Assembly (NCBI RefSeq): GCF_902498185.1
Contig: NZ_CABVIX010000007.1
Span: 62,001 to 126,000, forward strand
Direction: 5' to 3'
DNA length: 64,000 bases
DNA from: Pseudomonas fluorescens
Lineage (GTDB): Bacteria; Pseudomonadota; Gammaproteobacteria; Pseudomonadales; Pseudomonadaceae
Made by a program: the position numbers and the translations under genes. Below are positions 28,132 through 37,198 of this stretch, piece by piece. The first letter of the stretch is position 1, and every line of letters starts with the position of its first letter. Below the pieces are notes generated by a model. That model was not told the origin of the DNA. It did not search any database and saw only the letters and a program-made list of their open reading frames with translations.

Positions 28132-29289
28132 TTACTCCCCTTGGGCGTCTGCGTTTGCCGCTTCGGCCTGGGTCTGGTTGCCCGGCTTCTTGACGTTGGT
28201 GGCCTCGCTGACCTTGACCTCGACGCCCGGACGGACGTATTGCAGGCCTTCGGTGATCAGGCGATCGCCAGGATTGAGGCCGTCCTCGATCAGCCAGTCA
28301 CTGCCCAGCGTCCGCGAGGCCTTGAGCTGGCGCAACTCGACCTTGTTTTCCTGGTTGACCACCATGGCGGTCGGCGTGCCCTTGAGGTCGCGGGTCACGC
28401 CTTGCTGCGGTGCGAGGATCGCATTGGCGTTGACCCCGGCCTGCAGGCGGGCGTGTACGAACATGCCTGGCAACAGGGTGTGATCGGGGTTCGGGAACAC
28501 GGCGCGCAGGGTTACGGAACCCGTGGTTTCGTCAACCGACACCTCGGAGAATTCCAGGCGGCCTTCCTGGCCGAAGGCGCTGCCGTCTTCGAGCATGAGC
28601 TGGACCTTGGCCGCGTTGTCGCCGGCTTTCTGCAACTGGCCGCTTTCCAGGTCGCGGCGCAGCTTGAGCAGCTCGGCCGAAGACTGGGTCACGTCGACAT
28701 AGATCGGGTCAAGCTGCTGGATAGTGGCCATGGCGTTGCTCTGACCGTTGCTCACCAAGGCGCCTTCGGTCACCGCAGAACGGCCGATGCGGCCGCTGAT
28801 CGGTGCCATCACCTTGGTGTAGCGCAAGTCGATCTGCGCGCTCTTGAGCGAAGCGTCGGCCTGCAATCGTTTGGCATTGGCGTCGTCGTATTCCTGGCGG
28901 CTGACCGCTTGCTCGTCGATCAGCTGCTTGTAGCGGTCGGCCAGCGAGCGGGTTGCCTGCAGGTTGGCCTGGGCGTTGGCCAGGCTCGCCTCGTAGACAG
29001 CCGGATCGATCTGGTACAGCTGCTGGCCTGCCTTGACCTCGCTGCCTTCCTTGAACAGGCGCTTGAGAATGATGCCGTTGACCTGCGGCCGGACTTCGGC
29101 GACGCGGTAGGCGCTGGTGCGACCCGGCAGCTCGGAGGTCAGCGTGAAGGCTTGCGGTTGCAGGGTGACCACGCCGACCTGAGGAGCCTGCGCTGCTGGC
29201 GCGGCTGCTTCTTCTTTATTACAGCCACTGAGCAGTGTTGCCAGGGCGACGGCGGAAACCAGGGCGGTAACGGCTGGCTTGAATTGCAT
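28132..29289 (-). CDS. ttgA: Periplasmic adaptor of TtgABC
   Basis: 385-residue membrane-fusion protein. Lipoprotein signal with lipobox L-S-G-C and Cys23. Then the biotinyl-lipoyl halves (GRTSAYRVAEVRPQVNGIIL and YTKVMAPISGRIGRS), an alpha-helical hairpin (about 100-170, ANAQANLQATRSLADRYKQL), the beta-barrel and the membrane-proximal domain. It bridges TtgB and TtgC. First gene of the operon; its promoter overlaps the TtgR operator in the 257-bp gap to divergent ttgR. Confidence 0.95.
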   Translation of the reverse strand: MQFKPAVTALVSAVALATLLSGCNKEEAAAPAAQAPQVGVVTLQPQAFTLTSELPGRTSAYRVAEVRPQVNGIILKRLFKEGSEVKAGQQLYQIDPAVYEASLANAQANLQATRSLADRYKQLIDEQAVSRQEYDDANAKRLQADASLKSAQIDLRYTKVMAPISGRIGRSAVTEGALVSNGQSNAMATIQQLDPIYVDVTQSSAELLKLRRDLESGQLQKAGDNAAKVQLMLEDGSAFGQEGRLEFSEVSVDETTGSVTLRAVFPNPDHTLLPGMFVHARLQAGVNANAILAPQQGVTRDLKGTPTAMVVNQENKVELRQLKASRTLGSDWLIEDGLNPGDRLITEGLQYVRPGVEVKVSEATNVKKPGNQTQAEAANADAQGE

Positions 29290-29390
29290 GAGGATCCTCG
29301 GGGCGCAGAGAGCTAGGTGATGCTCGAGAGTAGTGGAAGAGTCTTGTCAGGAAAAAACGCTGTCCGGTGGATTAATAGCTTACTAACGAA

Positions 29391-29421
29391 TATACTTACA
29401 TTCATGGTTGTTTGTAAATAC
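29391..29421. promoter_or_regulatory. TtgR operator
   Basis: TATACTTACATTCATGGTTG (29391-29410) followed by TTTGTAAATAC. On the minus strand this is the TTTACAAACAACCATGAATGTAAG sequence I recall as the TtgR operator of P. putida DOT-T1E, with imperfect half-sites CTTACA and TGTAAA. It lies about 100 bp before ttgA and 125 bp before ttgR, so TtgR can repress both. Confidence 0.88.
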
Positions 29422-29546
29422 CGGAGGGTAGTGCTCAGCTACTACCTCGACTCGATTGAATTCCGGGAGGCGCCCTCAAAGAGGCGACCCCGCCCTGATT
29501 GCCGGCGCGCAGACGAGCGCGTGGGCGTTGATGAGGTTGTACTGCC

Positions 29547-30179
29547 ATGGTCCGTCGAACCAAAGAAGAAGCCCAGGAAACCCGCTGCCAGATCATCGAG
29601 GCGGCTGAGAAGGCTTTCTACAAGCGTGGAGTGGCACGGACCACTCTGGCGGACATCGCCGAGCTCGCGGGCGTGACCCGTGGGGCGATCTACTGGCACT
29701 TCAACAACAAGGCCGAACTCGTCCAGGCCTTGCTCGACACGCTTCAGGAAAGCCTGGCGCCGCTGGCCCGCGCGAGCGAGAGCGAAGACGAACTCGATCC
29801 GCTCGGCTGCATGCGCCAGCTGCTGGTCCACCTGATGCACCAGATGGTGCTTGACCCGCGCACGCGGCGTATCAATGAGATCCTGCATCACAAGTGCGAG
29901 TTCACCGATGACATGTGTGAAATCCGTCAGCAGCGCCAGAGTTCGACGCTCGATTGCCACTCGGGCATCGCGTTGTCGTTGAGCAATGCAGTGCGCCGTG
30001 GCCAGTTGCCCGCCGACCTGGAAGTCGATCGCGCCGCCGTGACGATGTACGCCTATATCGACGGTTTGCTGGGACGCTGGTTGCTGCTGCCGGAAAGCTT
30101 CGATCTGCTGCGCGATGCCGAAAAATGGGCCGACGCAGGGCTCGATATGCTGCGCCTGAGCCCTGCATTGCGCAAATGA
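29547..30179 (+). CDS. ttgR: TetR-family repressor TtgR
   Basis: 210-residue TetR repressor of ttgABC and of itself; released by flavonoids, chloramphenicol and similar effectors. HTH in [21 protein letters not shown] (32-52) matches the TtgR/AcrR recognition helix. The C-terminal half forms the ligand-binding and dimerisation domain ([45 protein letters not shown]). Divergent from ttgA with the operator between. ATG at 29547 gives the usual [13 protein letters not shown] start. Confidence 0.95.
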   Translation: MVRRTKEEAQETRCQIIEAAEKAFYKRGVARTTLADIAELAGVTRGAIYWHFNNKAELVQALLDTLQESLAPLARASESEDELDPLGCMRQLLVHLMHQMVLDPRTRRINEILHHKCEFTDDMCEIRQQRQSSTLDCHSGIALSLSNAVRRGQLPADLEVDRAAVTMYAYIDGLLGRWLLLPESFDLLRDAEKWADAGLDMLRLSPALRK

Positions 30180-30218
30180 GACTTTGTGAAGGTTTGTGAG
30201 GAAATCTTTCCTGCTGCC

Positions 30219-31673
30219 CTATTGATGACCCCGCAGTTGCCGGTCGGGCATCAACACAGCGGCGCATAGTCCAAGCAGTGCCACACCTGCGCTAGCCAGC
30301 AGCAACTGACGGAAGGTCTCCAGCAGGCGTGCCTGGGCCGCCGTGTCCGGCTCGCCAGCTTGCAGGCTGCCCAGCAGCGGATTCCCATCGAGCTGCAGCC
30401 CACCTTGATGCAGCATCGCCAGCAGCAGGCTGGACATGCAAGCCACGCCCATCGCCCCGCCCAGTGAGCGGAAGAGATTGGTGGTGCTGGTCGCCACGCC
30501 GATGTCGCGTGCGTCCACTGCGCTCTGCGTGCCCACCAGCGAAGTAGGAAACTGCAGGCCACCGGCGATCCCCGTCAAGAGCATGAACACGCCACTGAGC
30601 AGGCCTGCCTGGGGAGGCGTGAGCGCCATGCCGAGGATGGCCAGTGGCATCAACAGCGCGCCGCCCAGGATCTGCGGCTTGTAGCGGCCGGTCAGGGAGG
30701 TCAGGCGGCCGCCGGTGTAGGCGCCGATCGGCAGGCCCATGGCCAAAGGTAGCAGGTGCAGCGCCGCGGCATCGGCCCCCGCGCCGGTGATGCTCTGATA
30801 GCGCAGGGGCATGAGCATGGTCAGCGAGATTGCCTGGAAACTGGTGAAGAAGAGCGCGCACCAGCACAGCACCGCCGTCCGGTTGCCGAACAGGTGCAGC
30901 GGCAGCAAGGGCTCCGCCGTGCGCCGCTCGTGCAGCACGAACAGCAGCAGTCCCGCCAACGCGCAGCTGCACAGCATGAGTACCGCCTTGGATTGCCAGC
31001 TGCTGCCCTGGCCGACCAGGGTGATGCCCAGCATCAAGCTACCCAGGCCCACTATCAGCAACATCGCGCCTAGGTAGTCTACTCGCGCCCGGCGCCTCGC
31101 GATCGGAAGACCGTCCAGCGCCTTCCTTGCCACCCACCAGGCGCACAGGCCCAATGGCAGGTTGATCCAGAACACCCAGCGCCAGGAAAGGTACTCGGTC
31201 AGCCAGCCGCCCAGCACCGGGCCGGCTACGCTGGCCAGCGCGTACATGCTACTGAAATAGCCCTGGTAGCGACCGCGCTCCCGCGGCGGCACCAGGTCGC
31301 CGATGATGGCCTGGCTCACCGACACCATGCCGCCCGCGCCGATGCCCTGCAGCACCCGCGCGAGCACCAGCTGCTCCATGTTCTGGGCCATGGCGCAGAA
31401 CAGCGAGGCCAGCGTGAACAGGGCTGTGCCGGTCAGGATCATCCGACGCCGGCCATACAGGTCGCCCAGCTTGCCGTAGATGGGCACCGCCACGGTCATC
31501 GCGACCATGTAGCCGGAAATCACCCACGCCAGCAGGCCCACGTCGTTGAACTGTGCGGAGATCGCCGGCATAGAGACGGCAACGATGGTCTGGTCCAGGG
31601 CGCCCAGGAAGATCGCCAGCATGAGGGCAATCAGGACGCTGCGCAGGACGGCAGGCGGCAATGCGGCGGTCAC
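30219..31673 (-). CDS. EmrB/QacA-type 14-TMS MFS exporter
   Basis: 484-residue DHA2-family drug:H+ antiporter with about 14 hydrophobic segments. Signatures: LGALDQTIVAVSMPAI in TM1, YGKLGDLYGRRRMILTG in the TM2-TM3 loop and motif C-like VAGPVLGGWLTEYLSWRWVFWINLPLG. It starts at a GTG (31673) with AAGGAA upstream. It is convergent with ttgR, not in the ttg operon, and has its own inverted repeat just upstream (31692-31714), suggesting an unlinked repressor. Substrates are unknown. Confidence 0.9.
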   Translation of the reverse strand: MTAALPPAVLRSVLIALMLAIFLGALDQTIVAVSMPAISAQFNDVGLLAWVISGYMVAMTVAVPIYGKLGDLYGRRRMILTGTALFTLASLFCAMAQNMEQLVLARVLQGIGAGGMVSVSQAIIGDLVPPRERGRYQGYFSSMYALASVAGPVLGGWLTEYLSWRWVFWINLPLGLCAWWVARKALDGLPIARRRARVDYLGAMLLIVGLGSLMLGITLVGQGSSWQSKAVLMLCSCALAGLLLFVLHERRTAEPLLPLHLFGNRTAVLCWCALFFTSFQAISLTMLMPLRYQSITGAGADAAALHLLPLAMGLPIGAYTGGRLTSLTGRYKPQILGGALLMPLAILGMALTPPQAGLLSGVFMLLTGIAGGLQFPTSLVGTQSAVDARDIGVATSTTNLFRSLGGAMGVACMSSLLLAMLHQGGLQLDGNPLLGSLQAGEPDTAAQARLLETFRQLLLASAGVALLGLCAAVLMPDRQLRGHQ

Positions 31674-31691
31674 GGATATTCCTTGTAATGA

Positions 31692-31714
31692 AAAGTCGAT
31701 AGTGTAGCGACTTT
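31692..31714. promoter_or_regulatory. Operator-like palindrome before the MFS exporter
   Basis: AAAGTCG (31692-31698), 9-bp spacer, CGACTTT (31708-31714), centred about 30 bp upstream of the GTG start; on the minus strand the spacer contains TACACTAT, a fair -10. It looks like a repressor site, but no regulator gene is adjacent. Confidence 0.5.
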
Positions 31715-32014
31715 CAATAGCTTCCTATGTAAATCGCGCATCCCCTATGCCGGATCGGCATTAGCGCTTTCATCCTGGGCTGCATGGCCGCGTGATATCG
31801 TGACTGCGCTACAGAGGCTGTTTCCCGTGTGCTGCACCAGCTTGGTGCGATATTTTGCCGCAGGATTTTTCGTCGCTGTTTCCCCCACCTTTTATTCCTC
31901 TGCCTGCATGTCCAGCATGACCGCTCAACGTCGACGGTTAGAACAGGTCAGGTAGACCCGATTCAGGGGTCGGTAGTCAGCCAGTTCAAATTTCAAGATT
32001 ATTGCGGAGTGATC
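31715..32014. other. Intergenic stretch between MFS exporter and oxaloacetate decarboxylase
   Basis: No gene seen. It holds the promoters of the divergent pair. An open frame in phase with the downstream gene reaches back to 31829 but its translation (rich in Cys, Arg, Phe) is not conserved-looking. Confidence 0.5.
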
Positions 32015-32884
32015 ATGCCCAAGGCTTCCCACCACGATTTGCGTCTCGCCTTTCGCGAGCTTCTGACTTCAGGTTCGTGCTATCACACCGCCTCGGTCTT
32101 CGACCCCATGTCTGCTCGCATCGCGGCGGACCTGGGCTTTGAAGTCGGCATCCTTGGTGGATCGGTCGCGTCATTGCAGGTCCTGGCCGCGCCGGACTTC
32201 GCGCTGATCACCTTGAGCGAATTCGTCGAACAGGCCACGCGGATCGGTCGAGTCGCGCAATTGCCGGTAATCGCCGACGCCGACCACGGCTACGGCAATG
32301 CCTTGAATGTCATGCGCACTGTGATCGAGCTTGAACGAGCTGGCGTGGCTGCGCTGACTATCGAGGATACCCTGCTGCCTGCGCAGTTCGGCCGCAAGTC
32401 CACCGATCTGATTCCGGTCGAAGAGGGCGTTGGCAAGATCCGCGCGGCGCTGGAAGCTCGCGTCGATTCAGCGCTGTCGATCATTGCGCGGACCAACGCC
32501 GGCGTGCTCACCACCGAAGAGATCATCGTCCGCACACAAAGTTACCAGCGCGCCGGTGCCGACGGTATCTGCATGGTCGGGGTCAAGGACTTCGCACAGC
32601 TGGAGCAGATCGCCGAACACCTGACGGTGCCGTTGATGCTCGTTACCTACGGCAACCCCAATCTGCATGATGATGCCCGCCTCGCACGTCTTGGCGTGCG
32701 CATTGCCGTTGATGGCCATGGTGCGTACTTTGCCGCGATCAAAGCCACCTATGACAGCCTTCGGGAACAGCGCCAGCTGCAGGACAAGTCCGCGGGCATG
32801 AACGCCACGGAACTGTCACACACCTACACCCAGCCTGAGGACTACATCCGCTGGGCGAAGGAATTCATGAGCGTCGAGGAGTGA
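32015..32884 (+). CDS. Oxaloacetate decarboxylase, PA4872 type
   Basis: 289-residue member of the isocitrate lyase/PEP mutase superfamily. The metal-binding segment [17 protein letters not shown] (Asp88, Asp90) and [24 protein letters not shown] (about 115-138) match the oxaloacetate decarboxylase subgroup first described from P. aeruginosa PA4872, where the residues after the metal site differ from true PEP mutases. The reaction is oxaloacetate to pyruvate + CO2, cytosolic. ATG at 32015 with GGAGTG upstream gives exactly the family length. Single gene. Confidence 0.88.
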   Translation: MPKASHHDLRLAFRELLTSGSCYHTASVFDPMSARIAADLGFEVGILGGSVASLQVLAAPDFALITLSEFVEQATRIGRVAQLPVIADADHGYGNALNVMRTVIELERAGVAALTIEDTLLPAQFGRKSTDLIPVEEGVGKIRAALEARVDSALSIIARTNAGVLTTEEIIVRTQSYQRAGADGICMVGVKDFAQLEQIAEHLTVPLMLVTYGNPNLHDDARLARLGVRIAVDGHGAYFAAIKATYDSLREQRQLQDKSAGMNATELSHTYTQPEDYIRWAKEFMSVEE

Positions 32885-32902
32885 CCGGCGTTCGCCGTCG
32901 GT

Positions 32903-33049
32903 TCATTTGACGGCGCTCATGGTCGCGGTGTGCTGATGTAACGCTGGCTGGTTGCGCAGTACCTCCACCCGCCAGGCTGCCGAGGCGTAAAGCCCGACCA
33001 CCGCGGCAAGGGCGCAGAGGATGGCGCACTTCCTCGATTTGATACCCAT
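32903..33049 (-). CDS. 48-residue single-pass membrane protein
   Basis: Translation begins MGIKSRKCAILCALAAVVGL and ends HTATMSAVK. A short basic N-terminus (K, R, K) is followed by one hydrophobic stretch (about 9-24, CAILCALAAVVGLYAS) and a hydrophilic tail, so an N-in inner-membrane peptide or a signal-anchored protein is predicted. GGAGGT lies 7 bp before the ATG at 33049, an excellent ribosome site, and the codon choice is Pseudomonas-like. No known function. It sits between oxaloacetate decarboxylase (convergent) and a LysR gene. Confidence 0.6.
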   Translation of the reverse strand: MGIKSRKCAILCALAAVVGLYASAAWRVEVLRNQPALHQHTATMSAVK

Positions 33050-33099
33050 GATGCGTACCTCCTACTACAGCATAGATGCTGCGGTCAGGATGGATGGCC

Positions 33100-33981
33100 T
33101 CAGGGTTGGGAATTGGCGCTTTCCTCGAGCCAATCCAGCAGCTCGGCCAAGCCTGGCGTCACCGGCCCCGCCGGGCACACCAGGTAATACCCTTTCCCGG
33201 TAGCTACCTTCAGCCCGAACGGCGTGCACAACCGCCCACTGCGCAAATCATCCCCGATCAGCGACCAGTCGCCAATGGCCACGCCTGTGCCTTGGGATGC
33301 CATCGCCATGGCCATGTCCAGGGTTTCGAAATGCTGGCGCAGAGCGGACGTAGCGAGTTTGGTGCCCGTCGCCCGCAACCAGCACTGCCAGTCATGTTCA
33401 TCCCGCGAAGGATGGAGCAGCATGTGCCGGGACAGATCCTGCACCTGCGCGAGGGGCACTGGGCCAGCGAGCAGTGAGGGGGCACAGACCGGCGTCAACT
33501 GCTCGTCGAACAGCTTGCGTACCTGCAGTCCGTGGTCATGCACGGCGCCGTACACCACCGCTGCCGCAAAGGCTTCGCGCTTGAAGTCCACCCCATGCTG
33601 CACCGTGGTGGTCAGCTCTACCGGCACGTCCGGGCGCAATGCCTGCCATTCCATCAGGCGCGGCAGCAGCCACCGCATCACACAGGTCGGCGCCTTGAGC
33701 TGCAGTGTGCCGCGGCGATTTCCCACCTGCCGCACGCCTTCTTCGATAAGGGTAAAGACCTGCTGTGCCCGGGGAAGCCAGTCCTGTCCTTCGCGGGTGA
33801 GGCTCAGGCCTCGGGCCTGACGCTGGAACAATGCGTAGCCCAGGTGCTGCTCGAGCGCCGCGATCTGCCGGCTCACCGCGCCCTGGGTAATATGCAGCTG
33901 CTGCGCGGCGCGGGTGAAGTTGCAGCATTGGGCAGTGACCAGGAACGTGTGCAAGGCGGGCAGGGGTGGGAGACGTTTCAT
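33100..33981 (-). CDS. LysR-family regulator, GcvA-like
   Basis: 293-residue LysR protein with N-terminal HTH (LPALHTFLVTAQCCNFTRAA...QLHITQGAVSRQIAALEQHLG, about 7-50) and a substrate-binding domain of the GcvA/AmpR subgroup (RLMEWQALRPDVPVELTT; MASQGTGVAIGDWSLIGDDL). It is divergent from the ThDP-decarboxylase gene with a 112-bp gap, the usual LysR arrangement, so that gene is the likely target. Ligand unknown. Confidence 0.9.
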   Translation of the reverse strand: MKRLPPLPALHTFLVTAQCCNFTRAAQQLHITQGAVSRQIAALEQHLGYALFQRQARGLSLTREGQDWLPRAQQVFTLIEEGVRQVGNRRGTLQLKAPTCVMRWLLPRLMEWQALRPDVPVELTTTVQHGVDFKREAFAAAVVYGAVHDHGLQVRKLFDEQLTPVCAPSLLAGPVPLAQVQDLSRHMLLHPSRDEHDWQCWLRATGTKLATSALRQHFETLDMAMAMASQGTGVAIGDWSLIGDDLRSGRLCTPFGLKVATGKGYYLVCPAGPVTPGLAELLDWLEESANSQP

Positions 33982-34093
33982 TGGTACAAGCCATGATCAG
34001 CAGACATGGCTAGTATGTGTTTTTTTGCATTGTGGCGGTAGTCGTCCAGCGGTTCCAATGATGTCTTGTCCAACAAGAACAATGGTGAGCGAC

Positions 34094-35731
34094 ATGGCAA
34101 CCTGTGGCGAAGTACTGGTCAAACTCCTCGAAGGTTATGGCGTCGACCATGTTTTCGGCATTCCCGGTGTGCATACCGTCGAGCTCTACCGCGGGCTCGC
34201 GGGCTCCAGTATTCGTCACATCACCCCACGCCACGAGCAGGGCGCGGGCTTCATGGCCGATGGCTATGCGCGGACCCGTGGCAAGCCGGGGGTATGTTTC
34301 ATCATCACCGGCCCTGGCATGACCAATATCACCACCGCCATGGGGCAGGCCTATGCCGATTCGATCCCGATGCTGGTGATTTCCAGCGTGCAAGCGCGCA
34401 GCCAGCTTGGGGGCGGGCGCGGCAAGCTGCACGAGCTGCCGCATCAGTCGGGCCTGGTTGCAGGTGTTGCGGCGTTTTCCCATACCCTGATGAGCGCCGA
34501 AGACCTGCCGCAGGTGCTGGCGCGTGCGTTTGCCGTGTTCGACGGCGGTCGCCCGCGCCCGGTGCATATCGAGATCCCTCTCGATGTGCTGGTCGAGCCG
34601 GCCGAACATCTGCTGACAAGCCGTCCGGTGCGCACGTCACGGGCCGGCGCTTCGCCGCTGGCGGTTGCGCAGATGGCCGCGCGCCTGGCCGGTGCCCGTC
34701 GCCCCCTGATTCTTGCCGGAGGCGGCGCATTAGCGGCAGGTGATGCGCTCCGCCAACTGGCCGAACACCTGCAGGCGCCGGTAGCGCTGACCATCAATGC
34801 CAAGGGGTTGCTGGCGGCTGACCATCCGCTGCAGATAGGCTCCACGCAATCTCTGCCAGCCACCCGGGCGATGGTGGCTGAGGCCGACGTGGTGCTGGCG
34901 ATCGGCACGGAGCTCGCCGAGACCGACTACGACGTGACCTTCAAGGGCGGCTTCGAGATTCGGGGCAGTCTGTTGCGCATTGATATCGACCCTGACCAGA
35001 CGGTACGCAACTACTTGCCCGAGCTCGCGCTGGTGGCCGATGCGGAGCTTGCCGTGCAGGCACTGCTGGCTGCTTTGCAAACTCAGCCCCAGCCCTCTCG
35101 CGACAGCGCCTGGGGCTCCCGCCGTGCCGAACAGCTGCGCAATGAACTGGCTGCCGAGTGGGACCTGCCCACTCGCAGCCAGACTCGCCTGCTCACCACC
35201 GTTCTGGAGACCTTGCCCAATGCGCTGCTGGTCGGCGACTCGACCCAGCCGGTCTACACCGGCAACCTCACGCTGGACATGACGGCGCCGCGACGCTGGT
35301 TCAATGCATCGACCGGCTACGGCACCCTCGGCTACGCCCTCCCTGCCGCACTGGGCGCCTGGCTTGGCAGCGCCGAAGCTTGTGCCGAACGGGCGCCTGC
35401 GGTCTGCCTGATCGGCGATGGTGGCCTGCAGTTCACCCTGCCGGAGCTTGCCAGCGCCGTGGAAGCGCGGGTGCCGCTCATCGTGCTGCTGTGGAATAAC
35501 CAGGGCTATGAGGAGATCAAGAAGTACATGGTCAACCGCGCCATCGAGCCCATCGGAGTGGACATCCATACTCCGGACTTCATCGGCTTGGCCCGCGCCT
35601 TTGGCGGTGCGGCATGCGCGGCGGGCGGGGTAGCAGAGCTGCGCAAGGCGCTCCTGGAGGCCATCGAGCGTAACGGCCCGACGCTGATCCAGATCGACCA
35701 GGCGCAGTGGCAGCAGGCGGTGACGGCTTGA
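34094..35731 (+). CDS. ThDP-dependent decarboxylase, 5-guanidino-2-oxopentanoate type (acetolactate synthase-like)
   Basis: 545-residue thiamine-diphosphate enzyme with the three-domain POX/ALS layout. Catalytic Glu48 lies in TPRHEQGAGFMADGYAR; the ThDP motif is GDGGLQFTLPELASAVEAR followed by LLWNN. It resembles AruI of P. aeruginosa (5-guanidino-2-oxopentanoate decarboxylase in the arginine transaminase route) in FGIPGVHTVELYRGL and STGYGTLGYALPA. No anabolic ALS small subunit is adjacent, which argues against branched-chain synthesis. Start ATG 34094 is preferred by similarity; ATG 34082 is in frame. Neither has a strong ribosome site. Likely controlled by the divergent LysR. Confidence 0.8.
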   Translation: MATCGEVLVKLLEGYGVDHVFGIPGVHTVELYRGLAGSSIRHITPRHEQGAGFMADGYARTRGKPGVCFIITGPGMTNITTAMGQAYADSIPMLVISSVQARSQLGGGRGKLHELPHQSGLVAGVAAFSHTLMSAEDLPQVLARAFAVFDGGRPRPVHIEIPLDVLVEPAEHLLTSRPVRTSRAGASPLAVAQMAARLAGARRPLILAGGGALAAGDALRQLAEHLQAPVALTINAKGLLAADHPLQIGSTQSLPATRAMVAEADVVLAIGTELAETDYDVTFKGGFEIRGSLLRIDIDPDQTVRNYLPELALVADAELAVQALLAALQTQPQPSRDSAWGSRRAEQLRNELAAEWDLPTRSQTRLLTTVLETLPNALLVGDSTQPVYTGNLTLDMTAPRRWFNASTGYGTLGYALPAALGAWLGSAEACAERAPAVCLIGDGGLQFTLPELASAVEARVPLIVLLWNNQGYEEIKKYMVNRAIEPIGVDIHTPDFIGLARAFGGAACAAGGVAELRKALLEAIERNGPTLIQIDQAQWQQAVTA

Positions 35732-35735
35732 GCGA

Positions 35736-36668
35736 TCAGATGCCGCTGGCGCGCAAACGTGCCAGGTCGCGTATCGGCGGAGCGCCATACAGTCGGCTGT
35801 ACTCGCGGCTGAACTGCGAAGGGCTTTCGTAGCCGACCCGGTAACCTGCAACCGCCGCCTCCAGCCCGTCGTTGAGCATCAGGCGGCGGGCTTCCTGCAG
35901 GCGCAGTTGCTTCTGGTACTGCAGCGGGCTCATGGCCGTAACCGCCTTGAAGCGGTGGTGCAGGGTCGAGGTGCTGAGGTTGACCTCGCGGGCCAGCTCC
36001 TCGATGCGCAGCGGCTGCTGGTAATGTTGGTTGAGCCAGGCGATCGCCTGGCACACGCGATGGGTCTGGCTATTGGCCAGAGCGATTTCGTACAAGCGGT
36101 AACCCTGTGGACCGCGCAGCAAGCGGTAGAAGATCTCGCGGCGAATCAGCGGTGCGAGCATCGGGATGTCGCGTGGGGAGTCGAGCAGACGGATCAGGCG
36201 CAACAGGGCATCGAGCAGTTGCGGATCGGTCCGCTCGACATAAAGTCCACGCCCCGAAGGCAGATGGGGCACCGACATCGGCCCGGCTTCGGCGATCAGC
36301 TGGCTGATCTGCGCCGGGTCGATATCCAGGCGCAGTCCCAGGCTCGGGTTTTCCGGGCTGGCTTCTAGCCGCGCGCCGCTGATCGGCAGTGTCACCGATA
36401 CAACCATGTAGTGCAGCGGATCGTAGGCGTAGGCTTCATCGCCCAGAAACAAGGTCTTGCTGCCATGGGCGAGGATGCACAAGGCCGGTTGTGCCAACGT
36501 CGGCATCGAGCGAATGGCTTCGCGATAACTGATCAGGTACAGGTCGTCGATCGCCGATACGGTACCCTGGGGCTCGCCGGCATGACGGAGGATCAACCCG
36601 GCCAGTTCCTGGCGCTGGGCTTCAAGTGTCGGGTCCAGTGGCGGCGGGGCGGGCGTGGGCGCGGTCAT
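35736..36668 (-). CDS. AraC-family regulator with AraC_N domain
   Basis: 310-residue regulator. The N-terminal cupin-like AraC_N sensing domain covers about 15-180 (LYLISYREAIRSMPTLAQPALCILAHGSKTLFLGDEAY) and two helix-turn-helix motifs occupy the C-terminus (QQPLRIEELAREVNLSTSTLHHRFKAV; LEAAVAGYRVGYESPSQFSREYSRLYG). ATG at 36668 follows GAGGAA with good spacing. It is convergent with the ThDP gene (4 bp between stops) and divergent from the small monooxygenase-like gene at 36867, which may be a target. Confidence 0.9.
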   Translation of the reverse strand: MTAPTPAPPPLDPTLEAQRQELAGLILRHAGEPQGTVSAIDDLYLISYREAIRSMPTLAQPALCILAHGSKTLFLGDEAYAYDPLHYMVVSVTLPISGARLEASPENPSLGLRLDIDPAQISQLIAEAGPMSVPHLPSGRGLYVERTDPQLLDALLRLIRLLDSPRDIPMLAPLIRREIFYRLLRGPQGYRLYEIALANSQTHRVCQAIAWLNQHYQQPLRIEELAREVNLSTSTLHHRFKAVTAMSPLQYQKQLRLQEARRLMLNDGLEAAVAGYRVGYESPSQFSREYSRLYGAPPIRDLARLRASGI

Positions 36669-36740
36669 GTGGGTTTCCTCTGCTGAGGGAAGCAGCATAG
36701 GTTTGTGCAATAAAGGACGCTAGTCCGATGCTGCACCACG

Positions 36741-36776
36741 CTTGCCTGATCCTGCAGCAGGGCAGGATCAGGCAAG
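36741..36776. repeat. Perfect 15-bp inverted repeat between AraC gene and ABM gene
   Basis: CTTGCCTGATCCTGC (36741-36755), six bases, GCAGGATCAGGCAAG (36762-36776). No T-run on either side, so it is not a standard terminator. It sits between two divergent genes, about 90 bp before the ABM-domain gene. Confidence 0.75.
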
Positions 36777-36866
36777 CGGCAGGCAGTAATGGCCTAACCG
36801 GGTGCGCGGGGAAGGCCCTAATCTTCGACGCCTGGCATTTTCGTCCGCGCGCTCAAGGAGAACCCC

Positions 36867-37166
36867 ATGATCCAGCCTCAGCCTGTCACCCACCTTGCGT
36901 TCATCCGTGCCAGCAGTGGTCGTTCGGCAGAGCTGGGCGCACGTCTGCGCGACCTGCTGGCACCGTCGCTGGGGACGCCCGGTTGCCTGAGCTTCAGCGT
37001 GCAGCGGTCGCAGGCCGACGCTGACCTCTGGCTGCTGAGTGGCAGTTGGTGCGATCAACAATCGATGAGCGGCTACTTTGCTTCGCCCACCCTCGACCTG
37101 TTTGGTGAACTGGTGCAGGCGCAGGTTGTGGCCAGTCTTGACCTGCACACCTTCGGCGCGGGTTAG
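36867..37166 (+). CDS. ABM-domain (antibiotic biosynthesis monooxygenase-like) protein
   Basis: 99-residue protein with the ferredoxin-like dimeric fold of the ABM superfamily: VTHLAFIRASSGRSAELGARLRDLLAPSLGTPGCLSFSVQRSQ is the beta-alpha-beta unit with the typical GCLSF turn, then DADLWLLSGSWCDQQSMSGYF. Members are monooxygenases or quinone-handling proteins; no substrate can be assigned. AAGGAGA lies 5 bp before the ATG. Divergent from the AraC gene. Confidence 0.8.
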   Translation: MIQPQPVTHLAFIRASSGRSAELGARLRDLLAPSLGTPGCLSFSVQRSQADADLWLLSGSWCDQQSMSGYFASPTLDLFGELVQAQVVASLDLHTFGAG

Positions 37167-37198
37167 ACTGTCGCCCTTTCAACGCACGGTGGTCAGGC

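Noticed and set aside
25270..29316. 1348-codon open frame on + across ttgBA
   Set aside because: Exactly antisense to ttgB and ttgA; its His/Gln/Arg-rich translation has no domain. Typical GC-rich shadow frame.
34094..35731. Anabolic acetolactate synthase large subunit (ilvB)
   Set aside because: No small subunit gene follows and motifs resemble the AruI-type decarboxylase more.
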